Of a stretch of DNA of 58,550 bases, positions 27,739 to 37,046 are shown piece by piece (the stretch's first letter is position 1; the number at the start of each line of letters is the position of its first letter). The notes under the pieces are model-generated. The model was not told where the DNA came from. It was given only the letters and a program-made list of their open reading frames with translations, and searched no databases. Source of the DNA: Methylocystis sp. L43 (GTDB taxonomy: Bacteria > Pseudomonadota > Alphaproteobacteria > Rhizobiales > Beijerinckiaceae); the NCBI RefSeq assembly GCF_015709525.1, contig NZ_JADNRA010000012.1, positions 1 to 58,550 of the forward strand, written 5' to 3'. Made by a program: the position numbers and the translations under genes.

Positions 27739-29859
27739 TCACAAAAGAACCACTCTCTGGGTCAAGATTGAGCTTCGTTGTGCATCAAGGCCAACGCAGA
27801 TCTCGAATTCACCTGCTTCAGCCACCCAAGTGAAGTTCTCGGAAAGGTAGCGGAGTTCGCTCGTCGACAGGGTAAGCGCGACCGTCTTGGTCTCTTTTGC
27901 GTCGAGCAAAACTTTGCTCCAGTTCTTCAGTTCGAGCGCAGGCCGCGCGACTGTGGCGACCCGGTCGCGCACGAAGAGAAAAATCGTGCTTTCAGCGGCG
28001 ACGTCGCCCTCGTTGCGCGCGTCCACGCAAATCCGAACTGCATCTTCCAGCCTGAAGGTTCTGGGCTCCACGCGCAGATTGCTCAAAACGACATGCGCAT
28101 AAGAAAGGCCGTGACCAAAAGGAAAGAGTGGTTCGCTTGAAAGATCGAGATATCTGCACGTGAAGGGATTGGAAGAATCGAAAGGCCGGCCCGACGAGCG
28201 TTCACTGTATGATATCGGGATTTGGCCAACGTCCCGAGGCCACGTCACGGCGAGACGCCCGGTGGGATTGAACCGCCCGGTCAGAACGTCTGCGATGGCG
28301 GCGCCCGCCATGTGACCGAGAAACCATGTCGCCAACACGGCTTGCGCACGCTCAACCAGCCATGGCGCGGTCAATGGACGTCCAGAACAAAGAATGACGA
28401 CGACGGGCTTCCCAATCGAGAGAACGCGTTCCGCGAGCTCTCGCTGTCGACCCGGTAGATCGAGTGACGCGCGACTCGCAGCCTCGCCGCTCATCCAGGA
28501 CGCTTCTCCAACACAAAGGACGATCAACTCCGCCTGTTCGCATAACGCGCAAGCCGCGTGGATTGCGCCAGAATCGGCACGGTCAATTCCGCCCCCCGAT
28601 TCATGCATGATGTCGCAATCGCGAAGCAATGCGCGAAGGCCGTCAAGAATTGTAATGCCCTTGTCAGGGTCGCCTGTCGCCGCCCATGGCCCCAGCATTT
28701 CAGAGCGCGTCTCTGCGAGTGGCCCGATGACTGCGATCCGCTTCGCTTTTGGCGAAAGAGGTAAAGTCCCGTCATTGGTAAGAAGCACGATTGCGCGCCG
28801 CGCCGCTTCCAGCGCCAAATTCTTTGTATCGAATTGTGGGACAGCTGATATAGACACACGTCGATAGGGATCGTCCAATAGGCCAAGCTTCTGTTTGAGT
28901 GCGAGAACGCGACGCGCAGAGGCGTCGATATCGGCAATCGACACCAGTCCGCGCGCCAGCGCCTCCGGCAGACGAAGAAAGGCGCCGCTCACCATATCCA
29001 TGTCGACGCCGGCTCTAAGAGCGAGCGCCGCCGCCTCGACGACATCGGCCGCGACGCCATGTTCGATCAACTCCGGGATGGCGGTGTAGTCGCTGACAAC
29101 CACTCCTTCGAAACCGAGTTCACCCCTGACATAGTCGCGCAGCAGCTTTGTCGCGGCCGTCATCGGAATTCCGGCGACGCTGTTGAACGCCGGCATGATC
29201 GCGGCGCATCCTGCGGCCACGGCCGCCTTAAAAGGCGGCAGATAAACTTCACGCAAAGTCCGTTCGGAAATATCGACTGGCGCATAGTCGCGGCCGGCCG
29301 TGGCCGCCCCACCGCCGCAGAAGTGTTTGGCAGTGGCGGCTATCGCCATGGCGTTCCCGAGATCGGCGCCCTGAAAGCCCCGGACTTTCGCTTCCGCGAA
29401 TTTCGTTGCGACGAAGGGGTCTTCGCCAGGACCTTCGGCAATCCGTCCCCAACGGGGATCTCGCGTCACGTCGAGCATGGGCGCGAAGGTAAGATCAATC
29501 CCGTCGCCCGAGGCCTCCCGCGCCGCCGCGCGCGCCGTTCTCTCCCACAGAGACGGGTCGAACGCGCAGGCCTCGGCGAGCGGAATGGGAAAAATCGTCT
29601 TGTGCCCATGAAGCACGTCGAGGGCGAAAAAAAGCGGAACGCCAAGTCGCGTTTCCTCGACCGCGCATTTCTGCATTTCGGCGATCGCCGCGCGACCCCA
29701 GACATTGAACACTCCGCCGACGTTTCCCGCGCGGATGCTCGCCGTCACGTCACCGGAGCCTTGAGCTCCGGTCACGGTCTGCCCCGCCGTCACCAGATTG
29801 ATCTGGCCGACCTTTTCATCAAGGGTCATTCGCGCAAGAAGCGCTTCGATTCTATCCAT
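27739..29859 (-). CDS. Glycoside hydrolase family 3 beta-glucosidase
   Basis: 706 residues from the ATG at 29859 (MDRIEALLARMTLDEKVGQI); an upstream start at 29886 is less typical. The (beta/alpha)8 domain carries LTFAPMLDVTRDPRWGRIAE and the nucleophile Asp in FEGVVVSDYTAI. The second domain carries KRIAVIGPLAET and LIVLCVGEASWMSGEAASRA. A C-terminal fibronectin-like domain begins near PLFPFGHGLSYA. It hydrolyses terminal beta-glucosyl residues, as in BglX. No signal peptide is seen, so it is probably cytoplasmic. It is intact among broken neighbours. Confidence 0.92.
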   Translation of the reverse strand: MDRIEALLARMTLDEKVGQINLVTAGQTVTGAQGSGDVTASIRAGNVGGVFNVWGRAAIAEMQKCAVEETRLGVPLFFALDVLHGHKTIFPIPLAEACAFDPSLWERTARAAAREASGDGIDLTFAPMLDVTRDPRWGRIAEGPGEDPFVATKFAEAKVRGFQGADLGNAMAIAATAKHFCGGGAATAGRDYAPVDISERTLREVYLPPFKAAVAAGCAAIMPAFNSVAGIPMTAATKLLRDYVRGELGFEGVVVSDYTAIPELIEHGVAADVVEAAALALRAGVDMDMVSGAFLRLPEALARGLVSIADIDASARRVLALKQKLGLLDDPYRRVSISAVPQFDTKNLALEAARRAIVLLTNDGTLPLSPKAKRIAVIGPLAETRSEMLGPWAATGDPDKGITILDGLRALLRDCDIMHESGGGIDRADSGAIHAACALCEQAELIVLCVGEASWMSGEAASRASLDLPGRQRELAERVLSIGKPVVVILCSGRPLTAPWLVERAQAVLATWFLGHMAGAAIADVLTGRFNPTGRLAVTWPRDVGQIPISYSERSSGRPFDSSNPFTCRYLDLSSEPLFPFGHGLSYAHVVLSNLRVEPRTFRLEDAVRICVDARNEGDVAAESTIFLFVRDRVATVARPALELKNWSKVLLDAKETKTVALTLSTSELRYLSENFTWVAEAGEFEICVGLDAQRSSILTQRVVLL

Positions 29860-30095
29860 CGCGACCCAATCGCAGCACTCTCCCATTCGGACCTAATGGC
29901 TCAACATCAAAAGCATACCCGATTTTTGGCGCTGCGAACCAAACGCTGCCAAGCGTCGCATTCCAGCGGCAACCGGCCGTACTTTCCGGTGGTACAGTCG
30001 AGTTTATTGTTGTCGCCAGCGCCGTCGCCGCGCATGTTTGGTCAAACACACTTCATGACTCGGCGATTTATTGATTTCCACGAGGACGCTGCCAA

Positions 30096-30762
30096 TGAAT
30101 GAACCAAAAGAACGAGAGAAACAGAAAGTCGACGACGCGACGATCTTGGAGCCAGGACTCTTTTCACAATTCCGTGCGATGGCGCATGTGCTGCTTGTCT
30201 CGCCTCAGCGAAACCCAATTGTCTGGCTGGCTCTCGGATTGGTGGTCATCGTCGGCGCAACAGCCTATGCGCAGATCGAACTAAACGCCTGGAGCCAGCC
30301 ATTTTACGACGCGATCAACCGCAAGGACCTTTCCGGGGTCGGGCGGCAGCTGGGCGTCTACGGCATCATCGCTGGCGCTCTGGCGCTCGGCTACCCCGAT
30401 CCATGGTCGAAATATTCGAATCAGGAGTTCATTTCGGCGCTAGAGCAGCTTGGTTTGACGCGGCTCGTTCCCTCTCTCGACGTGGTGGCGCGCTGGGATC
30501 ATGAGTTGACGGCGCCCGAGCAACAGGCGCTCGCCTTCGCAAGGCTCTTTCTTCACAAGCCGCGGGGGTGATCATCGACGCCGCTCTCGAAACGCTCGCG
30601 CCCGAAGCGAGGCGAACATTTATCTCCAATTTCCAACAGGAACTGCCGGATTCGGCATTGATCTCGATCAGTGGCGTTTCTGCGCTGGGCGACTTTTTCC
30701 GGCGTGTCGTGAACCTCAAGCTGGATGTGTCTGGTCAGCGGCTTGCCCGGCCTATCTGCTAG
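30096..30762 (+). pseudogene. SbmA/BacA-like ABC transporter with internal deletion
   Basis: From ATG at 30096 the frame gives the N-terminus and first membrane helix (IVWLALGLVVIVGATAYAQI, then AWSQPFYDAINRKDLSGV). It jumps at about 30385 from IIAGALALGYPD straight to the C-terminal ATPase part (ALEQLGLTRLVPSLD, then WDHELTAPEQQALAFARLFL). Around 300 residues including Walker A are missing. A one-base loss near 30565 shifts the rest (IIDAALETLAPEARRTF) to another frame, ending near 30762. Family: peptide importers/exporters with fused TM and ATPase domains. Dead by two lesions. Confidence 0.8.
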
Positions 30763-30824
30763 CGGCGACGCGGTAAACCAATCAAGGGTCGCAGTAGAGC
30801 GATCTCTTCTCGGAGTGGCGTGGC

Positions 30825-32291
30825 ATGAGTTCGAGCGCCGATAGTCTCCTTGACTGGATGACGCATCAATGCGCCTTCTCAGCGAAGGCGATGCTTCGCG
30901 CGATTTCCGCAACGCAACTCGTCAAGATTCGCGCGCATCTTGGCCAACAAATCCGTCCTGCGCACGGCTCGGTCCTCGCGTCTCCCCAAATCGCGGCCTA
31001 CGATCCCGATCCAGATTATTTTTTTCACTGGCTGCGAGATTCGGCGATCGTCATCGACGCGTTACGCGTTCTCTATGAGGACAGAACGCTCGGCCCGGAC
31101 GCACTCGATCATATTTCCGACTTCATGCAATTCAGCCTCGACCTTTGTCGGCTGGATGGCCGCGTCGTAGCGGAGAGAGGCGATTTTCGCCGAAATGTGA
31201 GCGCCGATTTCCTGCGTCATGTTCGTTCCGAAAAGGAACTTCGTCAGGTGACCGGCGACCGCGTGCTTGGCGAAGCACGTTACAATCCTGACGGAACGCT
31301 CGACATATTAGGGTGGGCGCGTCCCCAGAATGACGGCCCGGCGCTGCGCGCGTTGACGGCGCTGCGGGTGTGGCGTCTGGAAGCGTTTCGTCAACGAGCG
31401 GATTTAGGCATCGCCGAACAACTTCTCGAAGCGGACCTCGACTATACCTTCAATCATTGGCGCGACGCCTGTTTCGATCTCTGGGAGGAAATTCGCGGCC
31501 ATCATTATTATACGCGTCTGCTTCAGCTTGCGGCGCTCGTTGAGGGCGCGGAATGGCTTGAACAGAAGGGAGACGCCGCTAGGTCGCGCGCCTTCAGAGC
31601 CGCCGCAGATGACATTTCGCGATGCCTTGACGCGCATTTGGATAAGGATGCGAGCTATTATCGCGCTTTTCTTCCCGATTTCGTCCAGCCCTCGACAATT
31701 CCTGACGCGCGCCGTCTCGACATCGCCGTCGTACTCGGCGTGATTCATGCCGCGCGTTCCGGCGACCGGCATGGCGTGCTCGACCCCAAGGTGCTCTCGA
31801 CGCTTCTTCGACTCGAGAGCCTCTTCACGTCGGAATACAAGATCAATCAGGATCGCGCCGCCGATTGGGGGCCGGCAATGGGCCGCTATTGCGGCGACGT
31901 CTATTTCAGTGGCGGCGCCTATTACTTTTCGACGCTCGGCGTCGCGCAGTTCTACTACCTGCTCGCCGAAAGCCTGGTGCGGCTCGCGGCGATCGAGATT
32001 TCTCTGGAGCAGCGCGAGATGTTCACCGGCATGTTTGACGCGATGCCGGGGCAAGCGTTCAACACGCCGGGAGGTCGGCGAAAACTCGCGGAAGCGGCGT
32101 TGAAGCGCGGCGACATGTTTATGGCCACCGTCAGAATATATACGCCGCCGACCGGCGAGTTGGCGGAACAATTTAGTCGCGACGACGGCGTGCAGACATC
32201 AGCGAAAAACCTCGCCTGGAGCTACGCGGCATTCATCACGGCTCATGCCGGTCGAAATGCCGCGTCGCGCGCCATCGGCAATTGCTGTTAG
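30825..32291 (+). CDS. GH15 glucoamylase-like enzyme
   Basis: 488 residues, (alpha/alpha)6-barrel glucoamylase of family GH15, which releases glucose from alpha-glucans. Motifs in order: YFFHWLRDSAIVIDALRVLY, GWARPQNDGPALRALTAL, the region with a catalytic acid DLWEEIRGHHYYTRLLQL, and the second catalytic Glu in GELAEQFSRDDGVQTSAKNL. No signal peptide, so cytoplasmic and probably acting on glycogen-like glucan or oligosaccharides. It lies just before the convergent ROK kinase, which suggests glucose release followed by phosphorylation. Confidence 0.92.
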   Translation: MSSSADSLLDWMTHQCAFSAKAMLRAISATQLVKIRAHLGQQIRPAHGSVLASPQIAAYDPDPDYFFHWLRDSAIVIDALRVLYEDRTLGPDALDHISDFMQFSLDLCRLDGRVVAERGDFRRNVSADFLRHVRSEKELRQVTGDRVLGEARYNPDGTLDILGWARPQNDGPALRALTALRVWRLEAFRQRADLGIAEQLLEADLDYTFNHWRDACFDLWEEIRGHHYYTRLLQLAALVEGAEWLEQKGDAARSRAFRAAADDISRCLDAHLDKDASYYRAFLPDFVQPSTIPDARRLDIAVVLGVIHAARSGDRHGVLDPKVLSTLLRLESLFTSEYKINQDRAADWGPAMGRYCGDVYFSGGAYYFSTLGVAQFYYLLAESLVRLAAIEISLEQREMFTGMFDAMPGQAFNTPGGRRKLAEAALKRGDMFMATVRIYTPPTGELAEQFSRDDGVQTSAKNLAWSYAAFITAHAGRNAASRAIGNCC

Positions 32292-32305
32292 CGTAATGAC
32301 GCTCT

Positions 32306-33124
32306 TCATCTCTTGTTTCGTAGCCGCGCGAGGCCGCCCCACAGGCCCCCGAGATCGCCGAGCGACGCGTGAACAATATCGGGACTCGTTGGATTTTTCC
32401 GCCGCAATAGAAGCAGCGCGCTTCGAGTTCGGTCAATCGAAACGCCAACCTCCTTCATCATTGAGCCGCCGATAACGAAGCGGTCAGGCGACCAATAGGC
32501 CACCGTATTGTGCAGTCCGATGGCGACGATCCGCGCGAGCTCGTCCCAAACGGGATGATCCTTCGCCAAACTCTCCGGCGGCGCGCCGAAGCGCTCGCCG
32601 ATCGCATGTCCGGACACGAGGTCTTCGAGAGTAGGCGCATCGAGAACGGTTCCGAGAATCTGCTCGCCGATCACGAAATTGAATATTGCGCGGTCAATGA
32701 CGCCATCGACGATGCGCGCGCCATTGACTCCGGTCGACACCGTCACATAAGCGAGGATCGTAGCGCCTCTGCCGGCGCCGAATGTCGCCTCACCGAGCCC
32801 AACCATGGCGGTGTCGTTTTCGAGTATTACGGGCGCGCCAAGGACGTGTTGCAGATCGTCTACCAGCGACGCGCCGTCCCAGCCGGCAAGATTCGGCGCA
32901 TGCATGAGCGTGCGTCTGTCGCGTGAAATGACCCCCGGCGCCCCGACCGCGAGCGCTTCCACGCGCTCGCCGCCGCTGAGTTCCTGTGCAAGGGCGATGA
33001 GTCGGTCGCGTCCGGATCGATAATCGTTGGGCGTAGCGACGATGACGGTTTGGTCCAAGGTTTCAAGGTCGCGGGATCGCGCAACCCGCGTCTTGGTGCC
33101 GCCAATATCCACCACGATGAACAT
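32306..33124 (-). CDS. ROK-family sugar kinase (glucokinase-like)
   Basis: 272 residues from ATG at 33124 (MFIVVDIGGTKTRVARSRD). The ATP-binding DIGGTKT loop and the catalytic Asp in VILENDTAMVGLGEATFGAG are present; the C-terminal part has PDRFVIGGSMM. The usual ROK zinc motif (CGxxGCxE) is missing, replaced by a short segment after FVIGEQILG, so this is a short zinc-less ROK form. It converges with the GH15 gene (15 bases apart). Glucose is the likely but unproven substrate. Confidence 0.88.
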   Translation of the reverse strand: MFIVVDIGGTKTRVARSRDLETLDQTVIVATPNDYRSGRDRLIALAQELSGGERVEALAVGAPGVISRDRRTLMHAPNLAGWDGASLVDDLQHVLGAPVILENDTAMVGLGEATFGAGRGATILAYVTVSTGVNGARIVDGVIDRAIFNFVIGEQILGTVLDAPTLEDLVSGHAIGERFGAPPESLAKDHPVWDELARIVAIGLHNTVAYWSPDRFVIGGSMMKEVGVSIDRTRSALLLLRRKNPTSPDIVHASLGDLGGLWGGLARLRNKR

Positions 33125-33374
33125 GTCACCGTCCAAGTCCAGAACCGCTACCGCCTAACCTCCACGCAGGCCTTCGAGGTCGCGTAAGGCGTTGCAGCGC
33201 CCACGGCGGATGAATATAGCGTGGCGTTTTTTCGGAGAGTTGATCCGTTGAAAATGCCGCTGGCGCGCCCCGCCGTATGGAAAATAGATTATCGCGACTT
33301 CAATTTGATTGGCAAGAACGTGCGCCAATAAGCATAAAGCAGCGACGAGCTTTTTGACCTATTCTGACGCGCCC

Positions 33375-33740
33375 TATTTTCATGGCGGATACTGTGCGCG
33401 ACGGGACGCCGCTGTTTCGCGCGCTTTAAGCGCGGCGCGGAAGGCGTCGCTGTCATAGCCCTTGTCGGCGATCAGCGTTTTGGCCTTGGGCAGGGCGCGG
33501 AACATAAGGCCGGCGCCCTTGTGGTCGCTCATCTGGCCTTCGGTTCAGCCCGCCTATCGCGCGCCCAATACAGCGGGAAAGAACCCCTTTTTTAGAAGGC
33601 TTACCGCCGTGCGACGCGCTTCAGATGCGTCGAGTCGATCATGATGCGTTTATCGTTGGGACAGATCGACCTGGCTCGAAGTTCTTTATCGTGCTTTCGC
33701 CACGGTCTGAGAGCTTGGCAAGCTTGACGTGCGGCCAATT
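33375..33740 (-). pseudogene. IS5-family transposase remnant
   Basis: The minus strand reads NDKRIMIDSTHLKRVARR, then CIGRAIGGLN, then in another frame EGQMSDHKGAGLMFRALPKA, then TLIADKGYDSDAFRAALK. These are consecutive catalytic-core motifs of an IS5 (IS427-like) transposase with at least two frameshifts and both ends missing. It is a different IS5 subgroup from the copy at 555-3537. Confidence 0.7.
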
Positions 33741-34308
33741 GAGAAGGCTGCGAGCAGCGCGGCTTTATGGAGCGACGGAGCAGTATGGCTTCGGCGTGCA
33801 ATAGGCCGAATGATCGCTCCCACCGACTCCACCATCCGCGCTCTTCGTCCGCATCCAGCGGATCCGACTAGCGCGCTGGGGATGCGGGGCGCGTGTTCGA
33901 CGATCTCGCCGAATGGAGTCCTGCCGAGGATTTGCGGCGCAAGCAGTGACCCCTGAAGGAGGCGGCGGGAAGCATCGGCCAAGCTTCGCTTCACGAGCCT
34001 GCCACGCTTGCTCTTTAGGGCGCCATCCATATTCTTGTCCGGGCTTGTCGTCGGCGCTTAACCTCTAGCGACAGGCACACTCTGTCCTTGCCCGCAGCCT
34101 CACGGCCGCGGGTTTTTTCACCACTAGAGTAGTTGAGGTTTATCGGAGGCATGGCCTTTAGCGCGGGCTTTCACGCGGCGCCGCAATAACGAATCGTGGA
34201 GATCAGCTGTTTCGGTAAGGAAATAATGCGGAATTTCGCGCTTCGCCGCGATCGCCTTGCGCTCTGCAAAAGATCGAGGCCTCTTTTCACCTGCGCTGGA
34301 GCATCGGC
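33741..34308. other. Region without recognisable genes
   Basis: Between the IS5 remnant and petA. Open frames exist on the minus strand (34030-33686 and 34312-34124), but their composition is not convincing, and no motif is seen. It contains a terminator-like hairpin at 34091-34116. Confidence 0.4.
34091..34116 (+). terminator. Rho-independent terminator-like hairpin
   Basis: CCCGC-A-GCC-TCAC-GGC-C-GCGGG followed by a run of six T on the plus strand. No intact plus-strand gene precedes it, so it may be left from a lost transcript. A very similar hairpin lies at 53244-53272. Confidence 0.55.
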
Positions 34309-34941
34309 TCATATTTGGACGACGGACGTGATCTCGAATTTCTCGCCTGAAGGATTCTCACCAATCCTCAGGATTCTGTCGCTGATCATCCGATACGGTG
34401 GCGTGGGGAGATTATATGGCGCCGGCACGCCCTTGTAGACGCGGCCGGCCAAATCGAATTTCGAGCCGTGGCAAGGGCAGAAAAACCCTCCGGGCCAGTC
34501 CGCGGTCGGCTCGGCATCGCTCGGGGTCGGATAATAGAGCGGAATGCCGCCGAGATGCGTGCAGACGCCGACGAGAACGGCGTAGGCGGGGTCGATCGAG
34601 CGATGCCAGTTCCGAGCGTAGCGCGGCTGTTGCAAGACTTCCGAGTCGGGATCGGCAAGCTCGGAGAGCAACGCGGGGTCCTTCAATTTCTCCAGCGCCG
34701 CATCTGGCCTGCTGAAGATCACCACCGGCAGCCCGCGCCAGCGCACGACCACTTTCCCGCCCGGCTCGAGCCCGCCAAGATCGACGTCGATCGGCGCGCC
34801 CGCGGCAACGCTGGAGGCGTCAGGGTTCAACGCATCGATCAAAGGCCAGATCGCGGCCGCCGTCGCCACGACGGCGCATGCGCCGGTCGCGACGTAAAGA
34901 ACGTCCCGGCGGAGAGGGTCGGCTAAATCGAGAGTCGTCAT
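34309..34941 (-). CDS. petA: Rieske iron-sulfur protein of cytochrome bc1 (orphan)
   Basis: 210 residues. One N-terminal membrane anchor (VLYVATGACAVVATAAAIWP) and a C-terminal Rieske fold with both cluster boxes, CTHLGGIPLYYP and CPCHGSKFD, the usual 2Fe-2S ligands of ubiquinol-cytochrome c reductase. Length and the PAPYNLPTPPYR end are typical. The partner genes petB and petC are absent from the window, so this is an orphan, possibly a second copy that exchanges into the complex or serves another oxidase chain. The N-terminus begins MTTLDLADPLRRDVLY and lacks a clear Tat double-Arg. Confidence 0.92.
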   Translation of the reverse strand: MTTLDLADPLRRDVLYVATGACAVVATAAAIWPLIDALNPDASSVAAGAPIDVDLGGLEPGGKVVVRWRGLPVVIFSRPDAALEKLKDPALLSELADPDSEVLQQPRYARNWHRSIDPAYAVLVGVCTHLGGIPLYYPTPSDAEPTADWPGGFFCPCHGSKFDLAGRVYKGVPAPYNLPTPPYRMISDRILRIGENPSGEKFEITSVVQI

Positions 34942-35106
34942 CCGGCGCTCCGGTCAAAAAGTACGCTCGCGTCAGGGAAGAATGTTGCGCGTGGCCCAAT
35001 GTTCAAGTGCAGGGTCCCGCAAATTCAGATTGTCTTCGAAATAGGGGCGACCCGCTCGGGAAAACGGCGAGGTGGCAGCTTTCCGCGTCCGCCCTATCTT
35101 GTCATC

Positions 35107-35400
35107 TCAGCCTCGTTCTGGCAGTCTCGTCCAATGCCTCGGTGGTTCGCGCTCACACGGACTCTTGCGATGCTGATGAAATCTCGTTCGGGGGGCACTT
35201 CGATCAGTATGCTTTAAAGCAATATCAGCAAAATACTCCCGTGTGGTGGTCGTCATGGTCATACGAGCAGGCCTCAAGATCTGTCGGCAGGACACAAAAT
35301 CATGCTCATCCCAGTGATCGTCATGATGCTGGGCGAGCGCGACCGTCGGAAAGGCCAAAGTTGCCGCAAAGGCGGCAACCATTGAAAGTTTCCGAAACAT
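35107..35400 (-). CDS. Small secreted His/Asp-rich protein, probably frameshifted
   Basis: Start at 35400 with a good ribosome site (AAGGAG). Signal peptide MFRKLSMVAAFAATLAFPTVALA then QHHDDHWDEHDFVSC, a His/Asp-rich start like small periplasmic metal-binding proteins. The remainder (after about residue 45) is not protein-like, so the original end was probably lost by frameshift. The mature function is unknown. Confidence 0.45.
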   Translation of the reverse strand: MFRKLSMVAAFAATLAFPTVALAQHHDDHWDEHDFVSCRQILRPARMTMTTTTREYFADIALKHTDRSAPRTRFHQHRKSPCEREPPRHWTRLPERG

Positions 35401-35481
35401 AAATCTGCTCCTTCCCGTATTCTGCCAGCCGTTTCTCGTCGGCGCGGGCCATGATCGCCGGCAAGATGGCCGCCGGGCGGG

Positions 35482-36657
35482 CTAGTGGGCCGATTCAACG
35501 ATTTTGAACGGGAAGATTGGGTAGAGGGATTTGAGTTTGACGCGGGCGTCGTCGGCTGTGAACTGCCAGTCGGCCTTGGCTTGATGCTTGTTGCGGGCGG
35601 CGACCCAGGCCGCGACCTCGTCGCGCAGGGTGGCCAAATCGCCGATACGCCGGTCGAGACATTGCGAGGAGAGAACGCTGAGCTCGCTCTCTGCCATGTC
35701 GAGCCAGCTTCCGTGCTTCGGCGTGTAATGCCATTCGAAGCGCTCGGTCAGGCGGCGCGCTTCCTGCGGCGCAAATGCCTGGTAAAGCGACGCAGGCTTG
35801 TGCGTGTTCAGATTGTCCTGGACGAGTACGATCTTTTCGGCGCGTGGAAACATCTCGTCCGCCACATGCTTGAGCGCATGGGCGTAATCAATCGCCGTGT
35901 GACGCTCGGTTACGATGGCATCCCGCCGTCCCTCGAGCGGCGCGAAGATCATGAAGATGCTGGCGGTTCCGTTGCGCTCATATTCATAATCGACACGCCG
36001 CGGCTGGCCTTTCCGCATTGCAATGGGCGCGCGTGTCTCCTTCAACAGCTGCTTCGAGGTTTCGTCGAGACAGACCACCGGCCGCGCGGGATCATGCGGA
36101 CGCTGATAAACGTCGAGCACGTCCTCCATCGCCGCGACGAAGCTGGCGTCGGCCTGCGGGGGAATCACCCACTGCTGCTTGCGATGGGGTTTGAGAATGT
36201 TTTTTTAAGACACGACCGATCGTGCTGTCGCTCGCCGTCTCGACGATTTCGAGCTCGACGACTTTCTTTTCCAGCAGCCGCAACGTCCAGCGCGCATAGC
36301 CTTTCGGCGGCGTCGAGCAGGACAAGGCTATCAGCCTGGCTTCCTTCTCGCGTCAAAAATCCGCGGCACGGAGGGACGCGTGTGCGGCTTGCGCGTCAAG
36401 ACCGCGGCGAAGCCTTCCTCTACGAGCTGCTTGCGCACCCGATAGACCATCGACGCGCTCGTCTCCAATTGTTCGATGATCTCGCCGTCGCTCAAGCCTT
36501 CGCCCGCCTCGGAAACGTCCGCCTTCAGCAAAATATGAGCCTTTACCAGCGTCTTCGCCCCATGCTTGCCCTTGCGCAGCATGGCTTCCAGATGCGCCCG
36601 CTCCTCGCCGCTCAAGCGCACCGCATACCGCTTCACGCCGATCGCTTCCCGCGCCAT
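35482..36657 (-). pseudogene. IS630-family transposase, two frameshifts
   Basis: The minus strand begins MAREAIGVKRYAVRLSGEER. The N-terminal helix-turn-helix half reads LSDGEIIEQLETSASMVYRV. A first shift near 36350 leads to YARWTLRLLEKKVVELEIVE, and a second near 36195, at a run of seven T, leads to the catalytic half. This holds VVCLDETSKQLL (first Asp), IVLVQDNLNTHKPASLY (second Asp) and TPKHGSWLDMAESELSV (Glu). The TAG stop at 35482-35484 includes the TA of the target duplication. Two lesions make it inactive unless the T-run shift is programmed. Confidence 0.85.
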
Positions 36658-36748
36658 CTTCGCCTCCCGAGGTCGAATCAATGGCGGAGCGAATCAGGAA
36701 TCTTCAGCCGGGGGAAGCGTCCTATTCAAATTCGCTGAAGCGACCCAC
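35485..36748 (-). mobile_element. IS630-family element with ends and TA duplication
   Basis: Imperfect terminal inverted repeats: GTGGGCCGATTCAACGAT at the left and, on the other strand, GTGGGTCGCTTCAGCGAA at the right, both immediately inside a TA (35483-35484 and 36749-36750). This is the target duplication expected of IS630. The only gene is a frameshifted transposase. It is a different IS630 type from the copies at the window ends. Confidence 0.85.
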
Positions 36749-36750
36749 TA

Positions 36751-37046
36751 GGCTTCGGGACTAAACTGGGCGGCCCGCCCACAGGGCTTTCACATCGAAC
36801 CCAAGCCTTCGCCGCATCGCAGTCAAGACAACGCATTTCACGGTTTTTCGTTCCGCCTTGGGCGAAGAACCTCAGAAACAGCCAGCCGGGAACGGATCGT
36901 GGCGGCGCCTGGCTGACCGCAGGGGCACCGACTTTTCACGTCGGAAAGCGAATCTTTGCAAGAAAATTGACCAGGAAAACTGCGACAGTAGTTGTAGCCA
37001 TTCGGCAAGAAGCGCCGATCCAAGAACAGTTTCGCGGGGGAGGATT
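36751..37046. other. Upstream region of P1B-ATPase gene
   Basis: About 295 bases between the IS630 and the P1B-ATPase start. An in-frame extension of the ATPase (from 36858) covers it, but its residues are not conserved-looking. A TTGACC at about 36978 could be a -35 box, but I see no matching -10. No gene is supported. Confidence 0.35.

Noticed and set aside
35485-36738. 417-residue plus-strand frame
   Set aside because: Exactly covers the IS630 element and is antisense to its transposase.
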